Below, piece after piece: positions 17,242 to 25,998 of a stretch of DNA of 64,000 nucleotides (position 1 is the first letter of the stretch; each line of letters begins with the position of its first letter). This stretch comes from Pelagibacteraceae bacterium AG-313-A04 (GTDB taxonomy: Bacteria > Pseudomonadota > Alphaproteobacteria > Pelagibacterales > Pelagibacteraceae): positions 56,818-120,817 of the forward strand of contig QBVU01000003.1 of the NCBI GenBank assembly GCA_003284275.1, given 5' to 3'. The translations under genes and the position numbers were made by a program. The notes under the pieces were generated by a model, which saw nothing but the letters and a program-made list of their open reading frames with translations, searched no databases and had not been told where the DNA came from.

Positions 17242-18288
17242 AACATCTCCATCCTTAACTATATAGTCTTTACCTTCAATTCTTAGCTTTCCATTTTCTT
17301 TACATTTTTCTGCACTACCAAACTTTATAAAATCCTCACATGTAACAGCTTCTGCCCTAATAAAATTTTTCTCAAAATCAGTATGAATTACACTCGCTGC
17401 TTTTGGTGCAAGAGTATTTTTTTCTACTGTCCATGCCCGGCTTTCCTCTGGACCAGAGGTAAAAAAGGTATCGAGATTTAGGAGTTCGTATCCTTCTTTA
17501 ATTAATTGATTTAGACCCGTTTTATTTAGACCAATTTCTTTCATAAAAGTTTCTCTTTCACTGCTATCTAAGCCCATAATTTGATCTTCAATATCTGCGC
17601 AAATTGTTACCACTTTTTCATTCGAATATTTTTTCTTTACCGCTTCGGTAAAAGCATTACCATTTGCAAAACTCCCATCATCTACATTACAAACAATGAT
17701 TTTTGGTTTTATACTTAAAAGACCTAGTAAGGATAAGAATTTTTTTTCATCTGCATCCCTAACGGATATTTCTTTACCTTCATTTAATTGGTTAAGCTTT
17801 TCCTCTAAAATATTTATCTGTTTCTCCTCAAGGAGTTTTTTCTTCCCTTTTTCAAGCTTTTTCTGAATGATATCAATATCTGATAATATGATCTCAGTTT
17901 TTATAGTTTCTAGATCTTCAACTGGGTTAATTTTTGAATTAACATGAGCAATCTTTTCAGACTCAAAGCATCTAACTAAATGAATAATTGCATCAACTTC
18001 CCTGATGTGAGATAGGAATTTGTTGCCCAATCCTTCACCTTTAGAAGCACCTTTTACCAATCCCGCAATGTCTACAAAGGTTATATTGGTATAGATTTTT
18101 TTTTTTGAATTAGATAATTTTGTTAATTTATCCAATCTTTCATCAATTACATCAACTATTCCAATATTTGGATCGATAGTACAAAAAGGAAAATTGGCAG
18201 CTTCTGCATTCTTTGAAGCTGTAAGCGCATTGAATAAAGTGGACTTTCCAACGTTTGGAAGCCCAACTATTCCACATTTAAATCCCAT
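17218..18288 (-). CDS. ychF: Redox-regulated ATPase/GTPase YchF
   Basis: Obg-family P-loop protein (OLA1/YchF) that hydrolyses ATP more readily than GTP and associates with ribosomes. P-loop GLPNVGKS is at 9-16, the DIAGLVKGAS switch region follows, and VCNVDDG stands in the base-recognition position. A coiled-coil insertion (about 130-170) and a C-terminal TGS-like domain (ending [13 protein letters not shown]) complete the family layout. At 356 residues it is near the usual 363. It overlaps pth by 11 bases, a pth-ychF pairing common in bacteria. Confidence 0.97.
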   Translation of the reverse strand: MGFKCGIVGLPNVGKSTLFNALTASKNAEAANFPFCTIDPNIGIVDVIDERLDKLTKLSNSKKKIYTNITFVDIAGLVKGASKGEGLGNKFLSHIREVDAIIHLVRCFESEKIAHVNSKINPVEDLETIKTEIILSDIDIIQKKLEKGKKKLLEEKQINILEEKLNQLNEGKEISVRDADEKKFLSLLGLLSIKPKIIVCNVDDGSFANGNAFTEAVKKKYSNEKVVTICADIEDQIMGLDSSERETFMKEIGLNKTGLNQLIKEGYELLNLDTFFTSGPEESRAWTVEKNTLAPKAASVIHTDFEKNFIRAEAVTCEDFIKFGSAEKCKENGKLRIEGKDYIVKDGDVLYFRVNP

Positions 18289-18850
18289 TAAGGTCTTGAT
18301 TAACTTTACTTGAAAAAAGATCTATCTTTTTCTCTATTAATGTAGGCAATTGTTTTACAATATTTTCTGTTATCTCGTTTATTTTCTCCTCTTCATCTTC
18401 TTTAAAATCTTCTAAAACGTGATTATTAACTTTTTTCTTTTGTTTTGGATGTCCTATCCCGATACGAACCCTAGAGTAATCTTTACCAATAAATTTATCT
18501 ATCGACTCAATCCCATTATGTCCAGCGCTGCTCCCACCAAATTTTGCTTTTATTTTTCCAAAATCAATATCCATATCATCGTGAAAAACAAAAACATCTT
18601 TTGCATCGATTTTAAAGTAGTCGATTAACTCTTTAATAGCTGTTCCTGAATTATTCATAAAAGTTAATGGTTTAATGGCGTAAATTTTCTTTTCATCAAT
18701 ATTTCCGGTGGTGAGCAAACCTTTAAATTTTGGTTTTTGTTTAGAAAGTTTAAAGTGAGCATTAATGGCATCAATTATTTTAAAGCCAATATTGTGTCTT
18801 GTATTAGTATAGTTGGATCCAGGATTTCCTAATCCGACGAGTAAAAGCAT
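18278..18850 (-). CDS. pth: Peptidyl-tRNA hydrolase
   Basis: Recycles peptidyl-tRNA released from ribosomes. The N-terminus LLVGLGNPGSNYTNTRHNIGF contains the catalytic His and Asn, and FVFHDDMDIDFGKIK and GGSSAGHNGIESID supply the remaining active-site residues. The 190-residue length is normal. It sits between rplY (5 bases upstream) and ychF (overlapping), a translation-related trio. Confidence 0.97.
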   Translation of the reverse strand: MLLLVGLGNPGSNYTNTRHNIGFKIIDAINAHFKLSKQKPKFKGLLTTGNIDEKKIYAIKPLTFMNNSGTAIKELIDYFKIDAKDVFVFHDDMDIDFGKIKAKFGGSSAGHNGIESIDKFIGKDYSRVRIGIGHPKQKKKVNNHVLEDFKEDEEEKINEITENIVKQLPTLIEKKIDLFSSKVNQDLNGI

Positions 18851-18855
18851 ATTAA

Positions 18856-19608
18856 TTATTTCTTTTCAGCAGGTTTCTTTTCAGCGGGTTTCTTTTCGTC
18901 AGGCTTTTTATCAGCACCTTCTTTAGACTTATCATCTTTCTTAGCTGGATCCCCATCTTTAGCAGCAGCTTCAGCACCTTCTGTTGGCGTCTCACCTTCT
19001 GCACCTTCTGCTGCAGCATCTCCCTCTGTTGGTTTTTCTGGTTCTTTTATTACTGTTGGAGAAGCAACTGTTGCAATAACAAAATCACGATCTGAAATTG
19101 TTGGAATAATATTTTCCTCTAATTTTACGGAAGAAATCTTTATACTTGTACCAATGTCTGTACCTGCTAAATCAACAACTATTTCATCTGGAATATTTTC
19201 AGCGGGACATTTTAATTCAACTTTTCTTCTCACAATATTTAAAACCCCACCTCTTTTTAATCCTGGAGAGTCTGGGTGGTTAATAAACTTAACTGGTATC
19301 TCGAGAATAATTTTTTTTCCTGAAATAATTCTCATAAAATCAATGTGGATAGGCTCCTCTGATACTACATTGAATGCAACTTCTCTCGGAATGACTTTTT
19401 CTTTTTTACCATTAATTTCTAATTCTAAAACTTTTGATAAGAAAGTGTCAGAGTTAATTAAGCTCTTAACTTCTTTCTTTTGTATGGAAATATTTAGATT
19501 AGCATCCTTACCTCCATATAAAATGGCTGGTATAAAGCCATCAGATCTTAATTTATTGTTAGATCCAGAAGAGGTGCTCTCTCTTTTTATTGCCTTTAAA
19601 TTACTCAT
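18856..19608 (-). CDS. rplY: Ribosomal protein bL25 (CTC-type) with acidic/basic tail
   Basis: The N-terminal 5S-rRNA-binding domain (about 1-90, with SNNKLRSDGFIPAILYGG) and the CTC beta domain (about 95-185, with IHIDFMRI and HPDSPGLKRGG) match long bL25. A low-complexity extension of about 60 residues follows, rich in Ala, Glu, Asp and Lys and ending in PAEKK repeats. Such tails occur in alphaproteobacterial L25 but vary greatly. It leads the rplY-pth-ychF run. I see no clear promoter in the 49 bases up to prs. Confidence 0.95.
   Translation of the reverse strand: MSNLKAIKRESTSSGSNNKLRSDGFIPAILYGGKDANLNISIQKKEVKSLINSDTFLSKVLELEINGKKEKVIPREVAFNVVSEEPIHIDFMRIISGKKIILEIPVKFINHPDSPGLKRGGVLNIVRRKVELKCPAENIPDEIVVDLAGTDIGTSIKISSVKLEENIIPTISDRDFVIATVASPTVIKEPEKPTEGDAAAEGAEGETPTEGAEAAAKDGDPAKKDDKSKEGADKKPDEKKPAEKKPAEKK
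18859..18903 (-). repeat. Three tandem 15-bp units encoding the KKPAE-type tail of bL25
   Basis: Read on the plus strand, the units are TTTCTTTTCAGCAGG, TTTCTTTTCAGCGGG and TTTCTTTTCGTCAGG, with a more diverged fourth unit after. They encode the repeated Lys-Lys-Pro-(Ala/Asp)-Glu end of L25. Being in frame (15 bp), copy number could change without a frameshift. Confidence 0.8.
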
Positions 19609-19657
19609 AATTTAATTGAAGAGGGTATATAACCCAAGATTAATATCAAAACAAGCG

Positions 19658-20590
19658 TTAATTAAATAAATCAGATACAGAGTTTGAATTTGCTATTCTT
19701 TTTATAGCCTCTGCCATTAAAGAGGATATAGATAATACCTCAATTTTATTGTTATTTTTTATTTTTTTTGAATTGTCAATTGTGTCTGTGATAATAAGTT
19801 TCTTTATTTTAGATTTTTTGATTTTATCAACTGCAGCACCACTTAAAACAGCATGAGTAATAAAAACATACACATCTATTGCGCCTGCTTTTTTTAAAGC
19901 CTCTACAGCGTTAACAATAGTTCCACCGCTATCAATTATGTCATCTACAATTATGCAAGTTTTACCTTTAACATCTCCAATAATGTTCATTACTTTTGAC
20001 TGACCAGGCCTTGGTCTTCTTTTATCTATAATCGCTAAATCAGCTTTTATTCTTGTTGCAAGACCTCTCGTTCTTTGAACACCACCAACATCGGGAGAAA
20101 CGCAGATCAATTTTTTACTTTTTAATTTTTTTTTAATATATTTTGCGAAAAGAGGAGTAGTAAATAAGTTGTCTACTGGCATATCAAAAAAACCTTGAAT
20201 TTGACCAGCGTGTAGATCTACTGTTACTACTCTACTTGCACCAGCGTTAGTTATCAAGTTTGCAACAACTTTTGCAGAGATAGATGTTCTTGGAGCAACT
20301 TTTCTATCTTGCCTTGCGTAGCCGTAATAAGGAATTACTGCTGTAATATTTTTTGCTGATGATCTTTTTAAAGCATCGATAACTAATAATAGTTCCATTA
20401 AATTATCGTTTGCAGGATTTGAAGTTGATTGAATTACAAAAACACTATTTCCTCTAATATTTTCATTTATTTCAATATAAATTTCTCCATCTGCAAATCT
20501 TTTTATATTTGTATTTACAAGCTTAAGCTTTAATTGCCTAGAAATATCCTTACTAAGTTTAAGATTACTAGTTCCAGATAAAATTTTCAT
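19658..20590 (-). CDS. prs: Ribose-phosphate pyrophosphokinase
   Basis: Makes PRPP from ribose 5-phosphate and ATP for nucleotide, His and Trp synthesis. Key segments are RFADGEIYIEI near the N-terminus, the flexible-loop region YYGYARQDRK, the metal site VDLHAGQIQGFFDMPVDNL, and the PRPP-binding loop IIVDDIIDSGGT. The 310-residue length is typical. It follows pgeF on the same strand after 41 bases and precedes rplY by 49. Confidence 0.97.
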   Translation of the reverse strand: MKILSGTSNLKLSKDISRQLKLKLVNTNIKRFADGEIYIEINENIRGNSVFVIQSTSNPANDNLMELLLVIDALKRSSAKNITAVIPYYGYARQDRKVAPRTSISAKVVANLITNAGASRVVTVDLHAGQIQGFFDMPVDNLFTTPLFAKYIKKKLKSKKLICVSPDVGGVQRTRGLATRIKADLAIIDKRRPRPGQSKVMNIIGDVKGKTCIIVDDIIDSGGTIVNAVEALKKAGAIDVYVFITHAVLSGAAVDKIKKSKIKKLIITDTIDNSKKIKNNNKIEVLSISSLMAEAIKRIANSNSVSDLFN

Positions 20591-20631
20591 GAAATGTATT
20601 TACTTATACCTTATTTCTGTATCTTTTCAAA

Positions 20632-21393
20632 TTAATTTAGTTCAGGCATACTAACTGTAGATATACATCTACCATAATCTTTTTGCTTCAATTTACACGA
20701 TCTTCTATAACTAAAAAAATTACTTTTCTCAGCAAAAGTATCCCGATCTATTTGGTCTACTTTAATATTAGCTTTTACGAGTTTATCAGTAACAAATTTT
20801 CTTAAATTGAATAACTTTTTCATTTTATTTTTATTTGTAAAGTAAATTTTATTATTCCTAGATTTTGCCAAAAACATTTTATAAAAATCTTTATCTACCT
20901 CATAACTTTTTTTGCCTATACAAGGTCCGATACATCCATAAATTTTATTATTAGAACTTATTTTTTTAATTTTAGAAATTGTATTTTTAATTATACCCAA
21001 AAAGGCACCCTTCCAACCAGCGTGAATACAAGCAATAATTTCATTATTTACGTCATATAAGATAATTGGTACACAATCTGCCGTTACTACTCCAATGGCA
21101 AAACCTTTCATTTTTGTAATCATAGCGTCCGCAATAACTTTTTTTTCATAATTATTTTTTTTAATTTCCACTACTTTATTGCTATGAGATTGATGCATTA
21201 ATATTAATTTATTTTTTTCAACATTCATTTTTTTAGCAACGTAATTTAAGTTTTTTCTTATGTTTTGAGTTTTATCTTTTGATCCTTTTCCACAATTCAA
21301 ACTTTTATAAATACCCTTTGAAAAGCCATTCCTTCTCGAAAAAAAACAATGTTTTATTTGTTTTATCTTTTTAAGTTTTTTTGAAAAAAACAT
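20632..21393 (-). CDS. pgeF: Peptidoglycan editing factor PgeF/YfiH-type laccase-domain protein
   Basis: A 253-residue member of the YfiH/LACC1 family. Conserved segments are MHQSHSNKVV, VVTADCVPIILYD, CIHAGWKGAFLGI and CIGPCIGKKSYEVD, containing the metal/active-site His and Cys residues. Homologues act as purine nucleoside phosphorylases/deaminases or correct MurC errors in peptidoglycan precursors; which applies here is unknown. Its start shares one base with the midA stop. Confidence 0.9.
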   Translation of the reverse strand: MFFSKKLKKIKQIKHCFFSRRNGFSKGIYKSLNCGKGSKDKTQNIRKNLNYVAKKMNVEKNKLILMHQSHSNKVVEIKKNNYEKKVIADAMITKMKGFAIGVVTADCVPIILYDVNNEIIACIHAGWKGAFLGIIKNTISKIKKISSNNKIYGCIGPCIGKKSYEVDKDFYKMFLAKSRNNKIYFTNKNKMKKLFNLRKFVTDKLVKANIKVDQIDRDTFAEKSNFFSYRRSCKLKQKDYGRCISTVSMPELN

Positions 21394-22457
21394 TATTCAA
21401 ACCCAGCAAAATTTTTATTTCGAGATTCGTAAGCCATAATGACCTTGAACAAATTTCCCATATAGCTAGACCCTAATAATCTGTTAAGCCTTACATAAAG
21501 GTCCGATTGTTCACTAAATTTCATTTTTTTTGAAATTATTTTAGCTCTTTGAATAATACCCATTTTTTCTAAAAATTCTTTTTGTGTAATTACGTCTTTT
21601 ACTTTTAAAGCATTTTTTTCAAAAAATTCTCTAAGAAGTGCAAAATTAACATGAGCGGTAATATCTGCTTTACCCAAGTTATGTAGTAAACTATTTCTTT
21701 TATGTTTCATTACTGATTGTAAAGTATTTTGATTATTTGGTTTTAAATACCCATAATCAATCATTAAAATACATCCAGTTAATTTAGAAATTTTTTTGCT
21801 TATCTTTTTTAGTTCTCGTAGACCAAATTGAGGAAATTCAATAAATTTTAAATCTTTTAATGACTTATAAGACTTGATAGTTCTAACGCTTATAGGTGAG
21901 GCTTTAGTAAATACTTCTCTAATTTTTTTATTTTTATCTAGTGTATAATTTTTTTCGAAAAAACTATTTTTTACTTTTTTAAATTGTTTTATAGGAATTG
22001 CATCAAAATATTCATTACCAAAAAAAATTATTGGTCCTTTCTTTATTACATCCAGGTTACTAATCCATTTAACATCTTTATTTGAAATTTTTTTTTTTTG
22101 AATCTTTCTCAAAAAAATACTTTTTTCCAATAAAAACATATTTTTAATTGAATCAAATTCAGGAAATTTTTTAAAAGATCTTATGAGAATATTTGCCAAA
22201 GTGCCATCACCTGGACCTAGTTCTACGATATTAAAATTTTTTGGCTTTCCAAATGACTCCCAAGTAGAAATAATCCAAATTGCAATAATTTCAGAGAAAA
22301 TACTTAAAATTTTAGGCGAGGTAATAAAATCTCCGTTTTTACCAAAAGGGATTTGTGAATTGTAATAACCAAATTTTTTATCATAAAGAACATTTTCAAA
22401 AAATTTATCAGTAGGCAAAATTTTGGATTTTTTAAAGAATATTTGATTAGTACTCAT
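21393..22457 (-). CDS. MidA/NDUFAF7-family SAM-dependent methyltransferase
   Basis: A 354-residue protein of the MidA family (DUF185). The hallmarks are FGKNGDFITSPKILSIFSE, the SAM-binding NIVELGPGDGTLANI, FFGNEYFDAIP and LMIDYGY. The mitochondrial homologue NDUFAF7 methylates an arginine of a complex I subunit, so a complex I assembly role is plausible but inferred. Its start overlaps the lgt stop by 11 bases, and lgt-midA-pgeF is a common alphaproteobacterial order. Confidence 0.9.
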   Translation of the reverse strand: MSTNQIFFKKSKILPTDKFFENVLYDKKFGYYNSQIPFGKNGDFITSPKILSIFSEIIAIWIISTWESFGKPKNFNIVELGPGDGTLANILIRSFKKFPEFDSIKNMFLLEKSIFLRKIQKKKISNKDVKWISNLDVIKKGPIIFFGNEYFDAIPIKQFKKVKNSFFEKNYTLDKNKKIREVFTKASPISVRTIKSYKSLKDLKFIEFPQFGLRELKKISKKISKLTGCILMIDYGYLKPNNQNTLQSVMKHKRNSLLHNLGKADITAHVNFALLREFFEKNALKVKDVITQKEFLEKMGIIQRAKIISKKMKFSEQSDLYVRLNRLLGSSYMGNLFKVIMAYESRNKNFAGFE

Positions 22458-23241
22458 TTTTTTTTCGTAAAATATTTAAAATAATTAATCCAGCTATAAT
22501 CATAAACACACTAAGAAGAGTTCCCATACTAATCAAGTTAAACAAATAACCTATTTGTATATCAGGTTGTCTAAAAAATTCTGATATAATTCTGAAGATC
22601 CCATAATAAATTAAAAATAAACATGAACAGGTTCCCATTATATATCTTTGTTTGAAAATTATACTATTTAATATTAAAAATAATATTGCACCCTCAAGAA
22701 CAGCTTCATATAATTGAGAAGGGTGTCTAGGTAAGCTATCTATAGCTGGAAAAATTACGCTCCAAGAGACTTTCGTAACTTTTCCTATCAGTTCACCATT
22801 GATAAAATTTGCTATGCGTCCTAAAAAAATTCCAATAGGTGATACACAAGCTATTACATCTAATAAAAATAAAGTTGGCACATTTTTTTTTTTAGAAAAT
22901 AAATACGTTCCAATTATTATTCCTAAAAGGGCACCGTGAAAAGACATTCCACCCTCCCAAACTTTTATAATATCTAATGGATTGTTAATGTAATAGCGTA
23001 GGTTATAAAATATTATGTAACCCAGTCTTCCTCCTATAATTATTGAGATAATTAAATATGTAATTAAATCGTCAAAATCTTTAATATTAAATTTAATATT
23101 TATATTTTTAAGAATGTGTTTGATTATTTTTTTCCCCAACCACCAACCTAAAATTATTCCAAAGATGTAAGCTAAAGAGTACCATCTGATGACAATAAAC
23201 CCAAAATCTAATAAAACAGGCTCTAAATTGTGGATGTACAT
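22447..23241 (-). CDS. lgt: Prolipoprotein diacylglyceryl transferase
   Basis: Inner-membrane enzyme that transfers diacylglycerol to the lipobox cysteine of prolipoproteins. Seven or so hydrophobic helices are visible. Signature stretches are RWYSLAYIFGI, GGRLGYIIFYNL, GGMSFHGALLG and GRIANFINGELIGK, ending with RHPSQLYEA and ISEFFRQPD. The 264-residue length is standard. It is the first gene of the lgt-midA-pgeF run and divergent from ubiK (52 bases). Confidence 0.97.
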   Translation of the reverse strand: MYIHNLEPVLLDFGFIVIRWYSLAYIFGIILGWWLGKKIIKHILKNINIKFNIKDFDDLITYLIISIIIGGRLGYIIFYNLRYYINNPLDIIKVWEGGMSFHGALLGIIIGTYLFSKKKNVPTLFLLDVIACVSPIGIFLGRIANFINGELIGKVTKVSWSVIFPAIDSLPRHPSQLYEAVLEGAILFLILNSIIFKQRYIMGTCSCLFLIYYGIFRIISEFFRQPDIQIGYLFNLISMGTLLSVFMIIAGLIILNILRKKNEY

Positions 23242-23293
23242 GATTTCTTATATCACATTTGAAATTAACGTTACCATCAAATAAGATATTTTT

Positions 23294-23539
23294 ATGAGTA
23301 ATTCTGAAAAAATTTTTAAATCTTTATCTAGTTTATTAGAAAACGGTATTTTAACATCTAAAGATATAAAAAAAGAAATTTCAACTGATTGGAAATTTAA
23401 AAAAGACAAACTAATTAAAAACCTTGATCTTGTGTCAAGAGAGGAATTTGAGGTTTTAAAAAAAATTGTTCAAAAACAAGATTTAATAATAAGAAAAATT
23501 GTTAAAAATAAAAAAACTAAAAAGGCAAAGAAACTTTAA
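23294..23539 (+). CDS. ubiK: UbiK/BMFP-family ubiquinone biosynthesis accessory factor
   Basis: An 81-residue helical protein. The C-terminal coiled coil LVSREEFEVLKKIVQKQ matches the BMFP (DUF526/YqiC) motif of UbiK, which supports ubiquinone synthesis under aerobic conditions. A Lys-rich tail follows. A gene of this family beside lgt is usual in alphaproteobacteria. Its 3' end overlaps the convergent envZ-like gene by 23 bases. Confidence 0.82.
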   Translation: MSNSEKIFKSLSSLLENGILTSKDIKKEISTDWKFKKDKLIKNLDLVSREEFEVLKKIVQKQDLIIRKIVKNKKTKKAKKL

Positions 23540-24836
23540 CTAATAACCCTTTTTTTTTGCTTTTTCCTAATTGGACATTTCCACCGTGAGAGTTAATCAC
23601 ATCTTCAACGATTGCCAAACCAAGACCAACACCTGATTGGTTTAAACTTCTACTTTTATCAAGTCTAAAAAATGGCTTAAAAACATTCTTATATTGATCT
23701 TCTGGAATTCCAGGCCCATCATCTTCAAAAAAAATAATAGCTGATCTATTTCCTTTTTGAATTTCAACATTAACTTTATTTCCGTAAGTTAAGCCATTCA
23801 GTATAATATTTTCAAAAGATCTTTGTAAAGCTGTAAGCCTGCCTTTGAGTTCAATTAACTTGCTGTTTTTATAAAAAGTAAAATTATTATTATTAAATTT
23901 ATTTTCTATTGAAGAAAAAAGATCGTTTAAATTAATTGTTGTTGATGGCTCTTGGGCTTGTGTTTTCGCAAACTGCAAGTAATCATTTAACATTTTTTCC
24001 ATTTCATCGATATCTTTAGACATTTTTTCAGAAATTTCCTTTTGCTTTAACATTGCTAATTGTAATTTTAATCTTGTAAGGGGAGTTCTCAAGTCATGGC
24101 TAATTCCAGACAACATTTCAGCTCTTTGATTAAGATGTCGATTAATTCTTTTTGCCATTCGATCAAATTCAAATGCTGCTTTTCTAATTTCTTGTGAGCC
24201 TGATGCTCTGAAATCGTTTACATAATCTCCTTTACCAAATCTTTCAGCAGCTTTTGCAAGTTTTGCTAGAGGTTTAGTTTGATTTTTTAAAAATACTAAA
24301 GCAATTAAAATTAACACAAATGACGGAAGGGTAGTCCATAAAAAAAATAATCTAACAGAGGATGCTGAAACCATATCTTTTGGGACCAAAAATTCTATAA
24401 CATCACTCCCAGATTTTATTTTAATTTCAACAGCATTTTTAAATTTTGAGGTGCTGAACCAATAATTACGATTACCAAAAGCTGATTTGAGTTCTCTTCT
24501 CAATAATCTGTCCATCGGACTAAACTTACGTTCTCCGCTTATACTTGGAAAATCTTCTTGATTAATTCCAATTTCAAAATTGAAATTATTCTTATAGCTG
24601 TCTGTAAAAAAATCTAAATTTTTTTTATCATTTTTGTAAATTTCCTCAATAGTTTTGAGCTGCGCAACTAAAGATCTAGTTGTATTTTTGTTTGCTTTAA
24701 TCCAAACACTATCATAGAAAACAATCGTGATAATTATTTGGAGAATTATCGTTGGAGCAGCTACTATTATTAATGCTCTATAGAAAAGCCTTTTTGGTAA
24801 AATATACTTTATAAATTTATTCAACCCAAAGAACAT
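23517..24836 (-). CDS. EnvZ/OmpR-type sensor histidine kinase
   Basis: Membrane sensor kinase. Two hydrophobic helices (about 22-44 and 165-187 in track numbering) enclose a periplasmic sensor of about 120 residues. A HAMP domain follows, then the HisKA box GISHDLRTPLTRLKL (phospho-His near 250), and an ATPase domain with FFEDDGPGIP and GVGLGLAIVEDVINSHGG. I prefer the ATG at 24836 over the track's GTG at 24845. The start overlaps the response regulator's 3' end by 20 bases. The signal sensed is unknown. Confidence 0.9.
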   Translation of the reverse strand: MFFGLNKFIKYILPKRLFYRALIIVAAPTIILQIIITIVFYDSVWIKANKNTTRSLVAQLKTIEEIYKNDKKNLDFFTDSYKNNFNFEIGINQEDFPSISGERKFSPMDRLLRRELKSAFGNRNYWFSTSKFKNAVEIKIKSGSDVIEFLVPKDMVSASSVRLFFLWTTLPSFVLILIALVFLKNQTKPLAKLAKAAERFGKGDYVNDFRASGSQEIRKAAFEFDRMAKRINRHLNQRAEMLSGISHDLRTPLTRLKLQLAMLKQKEISEKMSKDIDEMEKMLNDYLQFAKTQAQEPSTTINLNDLFSSIENKFNNNNFTFYKNSKLIELKGRLTALQRSFENIILNGLTYGNKVNVEIQKGNRSAIIFFEDDGPGIPEDQYKNVFKPFFRLDKSRSLNQSGVGLGLAIVEDVINSHGGNVQLGKSKKKGLLVKVSLPF

Positions 24837-25494
24837 AACCTGCACCTCTTATTGTTTGTAAATATTTTGGACTCTTAGGATTTATTTCTAATTTTTGTCT
24901 CAGTCGTGTTATCATAACATCAATAGATCTTTCTTGTTTCATACCTAGGATTTTACCAATTTCATCTCTAGAATAAGTTTTTCCTGGATTGCCCAGCATT
25001 TCTATTAAAACCTTTTTTTCTGAATTATTAATTTTTTTTGTTTTATTATTTAAACTTACAGTCATCTTATTTAAATCAATTAAAGCATTACCTATGGTAT
25101 ATTTAGACTTTAAATCAATTTTATTTTTTTTATCTAAAATATTTTTAATTCTCAGTAAAAGCTCTTTGGGTTCGAAAGGTTTACCCAAATAATCATCAGC
25201 ACCAAGCTCTAAACCCTTTATTCTATTTTCCACCTCTCCTTTAGCAGTGAGCAATATTATTGGAACTTTAATATCTTTTTTAATTTCTTTAGTTAATTCA
25301 TATCCATTTTGACCAGGCATCATCACATCCAAAATAATAATATCAAACTTAATTATATTTATTTTTTCTTTTGCTTGAGCAGCATCTTCAGCTGTTGAAA
25401 CAATATATTGATTATCAGTTAAATAATCTTTTAAAAGAGCACGTATCCTGTCGTCGTCATCTACAATTAATATGTGATTTTTGTTATTTTCCAT
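24817..25494 (-). CDS. OmpR-family response regulator (PetR-like)
   Basis: A 225-residue two-domain regulator. The receiver domain has the acidic pocket VDDDDR, phospho-acceptor Asp56 in LDVMMPG, and Lys in LLTAKGE. The C-terminal winged helix shows SRDEIGKILGM and RSIDVMITRLRQKLE. The marR/regulator/ilvE neighbourhood recalls PetP/PetR of Rhodobacter, which affect cytochrome bc1 expression; with petABC 8-10 kb away that link is tentative. It overlaps the MarR gene by 11 bases and the kinase by 20. Confidence 0.92.
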   Translation of the reverse strand: MENNKNHILIVDDDDRIRALLKDYLTDNQYIVSTAEDAAQAKEKINIIKFDIIILDVMMPGQNGYELTKEIKKDIKVPIILLTAKGEVENRIKGLELGADDYLGKPFEPKELLLRIKNILDKKNKIDLKSKYTIGNALIDLNKMTVSLNNKTKKINNSEKKVLIEMLGNPGKTYSRDEIGKILGMKQERSIDVMITRLRQKLEINPKSPKYLQTIRGAGYVLWVE

Positions 25495-25924
25495 TAATTA
25501 TTTTTTTTAAAACATCTTTAAATTTAATTACCGAGTCTGAGCTTGAATTTTTTAAAGCATTAAAAATTCTTTTTTTCTGCGTGTTATATACTGCTTCAAA
25601 AAATATTTTACCTTCTTTATCTAAAAAAAGATTTTTTTTTCTAGTATCTTTATCATCTTGTACTTGTTTAATCATTCTAGCTTTTATAAGATCCCTTAAA
25701 ACTCTGTTTAAACTTTGTTTTGTCACTTTAAGTCTAAATATAAGTTCACCCAAATTAATACCTGGATTACCTTCTATTAGATTTAAAGCTCGCAAATGAG
25801 CAGGACCAAAAAATTTTTTAGATAAAATTTCTTTTGGATCAGAAAAAGTTTCTCTATAAGCATAATATAGTAATTGTATGAATTCCTTAATTTGTTCATC
25901 TTTTAAATATAGCAAATCTTTCAT
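25484..25924 (-). CDS. MarR-family transcriptional regulator (PetP-like)
   Basis: A 146-residue winged-helix protein. The DNA-binding part contains LRALNLIEGNPGINLGELIFRLKVTKQSLNRVLRDLI (helix-turn-helix near 65-100) and a wing with DKDTRKKNLFLDKEGK. It is first in a three-gene regulator operon with the response regulator and kinase. A 17-bp imperfect palindrome (25930-25946) lies just upstream and may be its own operator. Confidence 0.87.
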   Translation of the reverse strand: MKDLLYLKDEQIKEFIQLLYYAYRETFSDPKEILSKKFFGPAHLRALNLIEGNPGINLGELIFRLKVTKQSLNRVLRDLIKARMIKQVQDDKDTRKKNLFLDKEGKIFFEAVYNTQKKRIFNALKNSSSDSVIKFKDVLKKIINGK

Positions 25925-25929
25925 ATTGG

Positions 25930-25946
25930 TAAGTTATATTGACTTA
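25930..25946. promoter_or_regulatory. Imperfect palindrome between marR and ilvE, possible MarR operator
   Basis: TAAGT-N7-ACTTA, 17 bp long, begins 6 bases before the marR start and overlaps the -35 hexamer proposed for ilvE. MarR proteins typically bind 16-20 bp palindromes near their own promoter. The arms are only 5 bp and AT-rich, so chance is not excluded. Confidence 0.35.
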
Positions 25947-25967
25947 TTATAATTTTGAATATACTTT
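25939..25967 (+). promoter_or_regulatory. Putative sigma-70 promoter for ilvE
   Basis: TTGACT (25939-25944) is followed after 17 bases by TACTTT (25962-25967); TATACT at 25960-25965 is an alternative with a 15-base spacer. Transcription would start near 25974, giving a leader of about 25 bases to the ATG at 25999. The TTG here is the start chosen by the ORF track, which argues against that longer reading. Confidence 0.45.
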
Positions 25968-25998
25968 TTTAAATAAAAAAAATCTATATATTTACAAA

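Noticed and set aside
18859-18918. Possible CRISPR or intergenic repeat array
   Set aside because: The 15-bp units are in frame inside rplY, have no spacers, and simply encode a repetitive protein tail.
25939-25998. Twenty-residue N-terminal extension of ilvE in the ORF track
   Set aside because: It starts with TTG inside a promoter-like TTGACT, and known IlvE proteins begin near the ATG at 25999.
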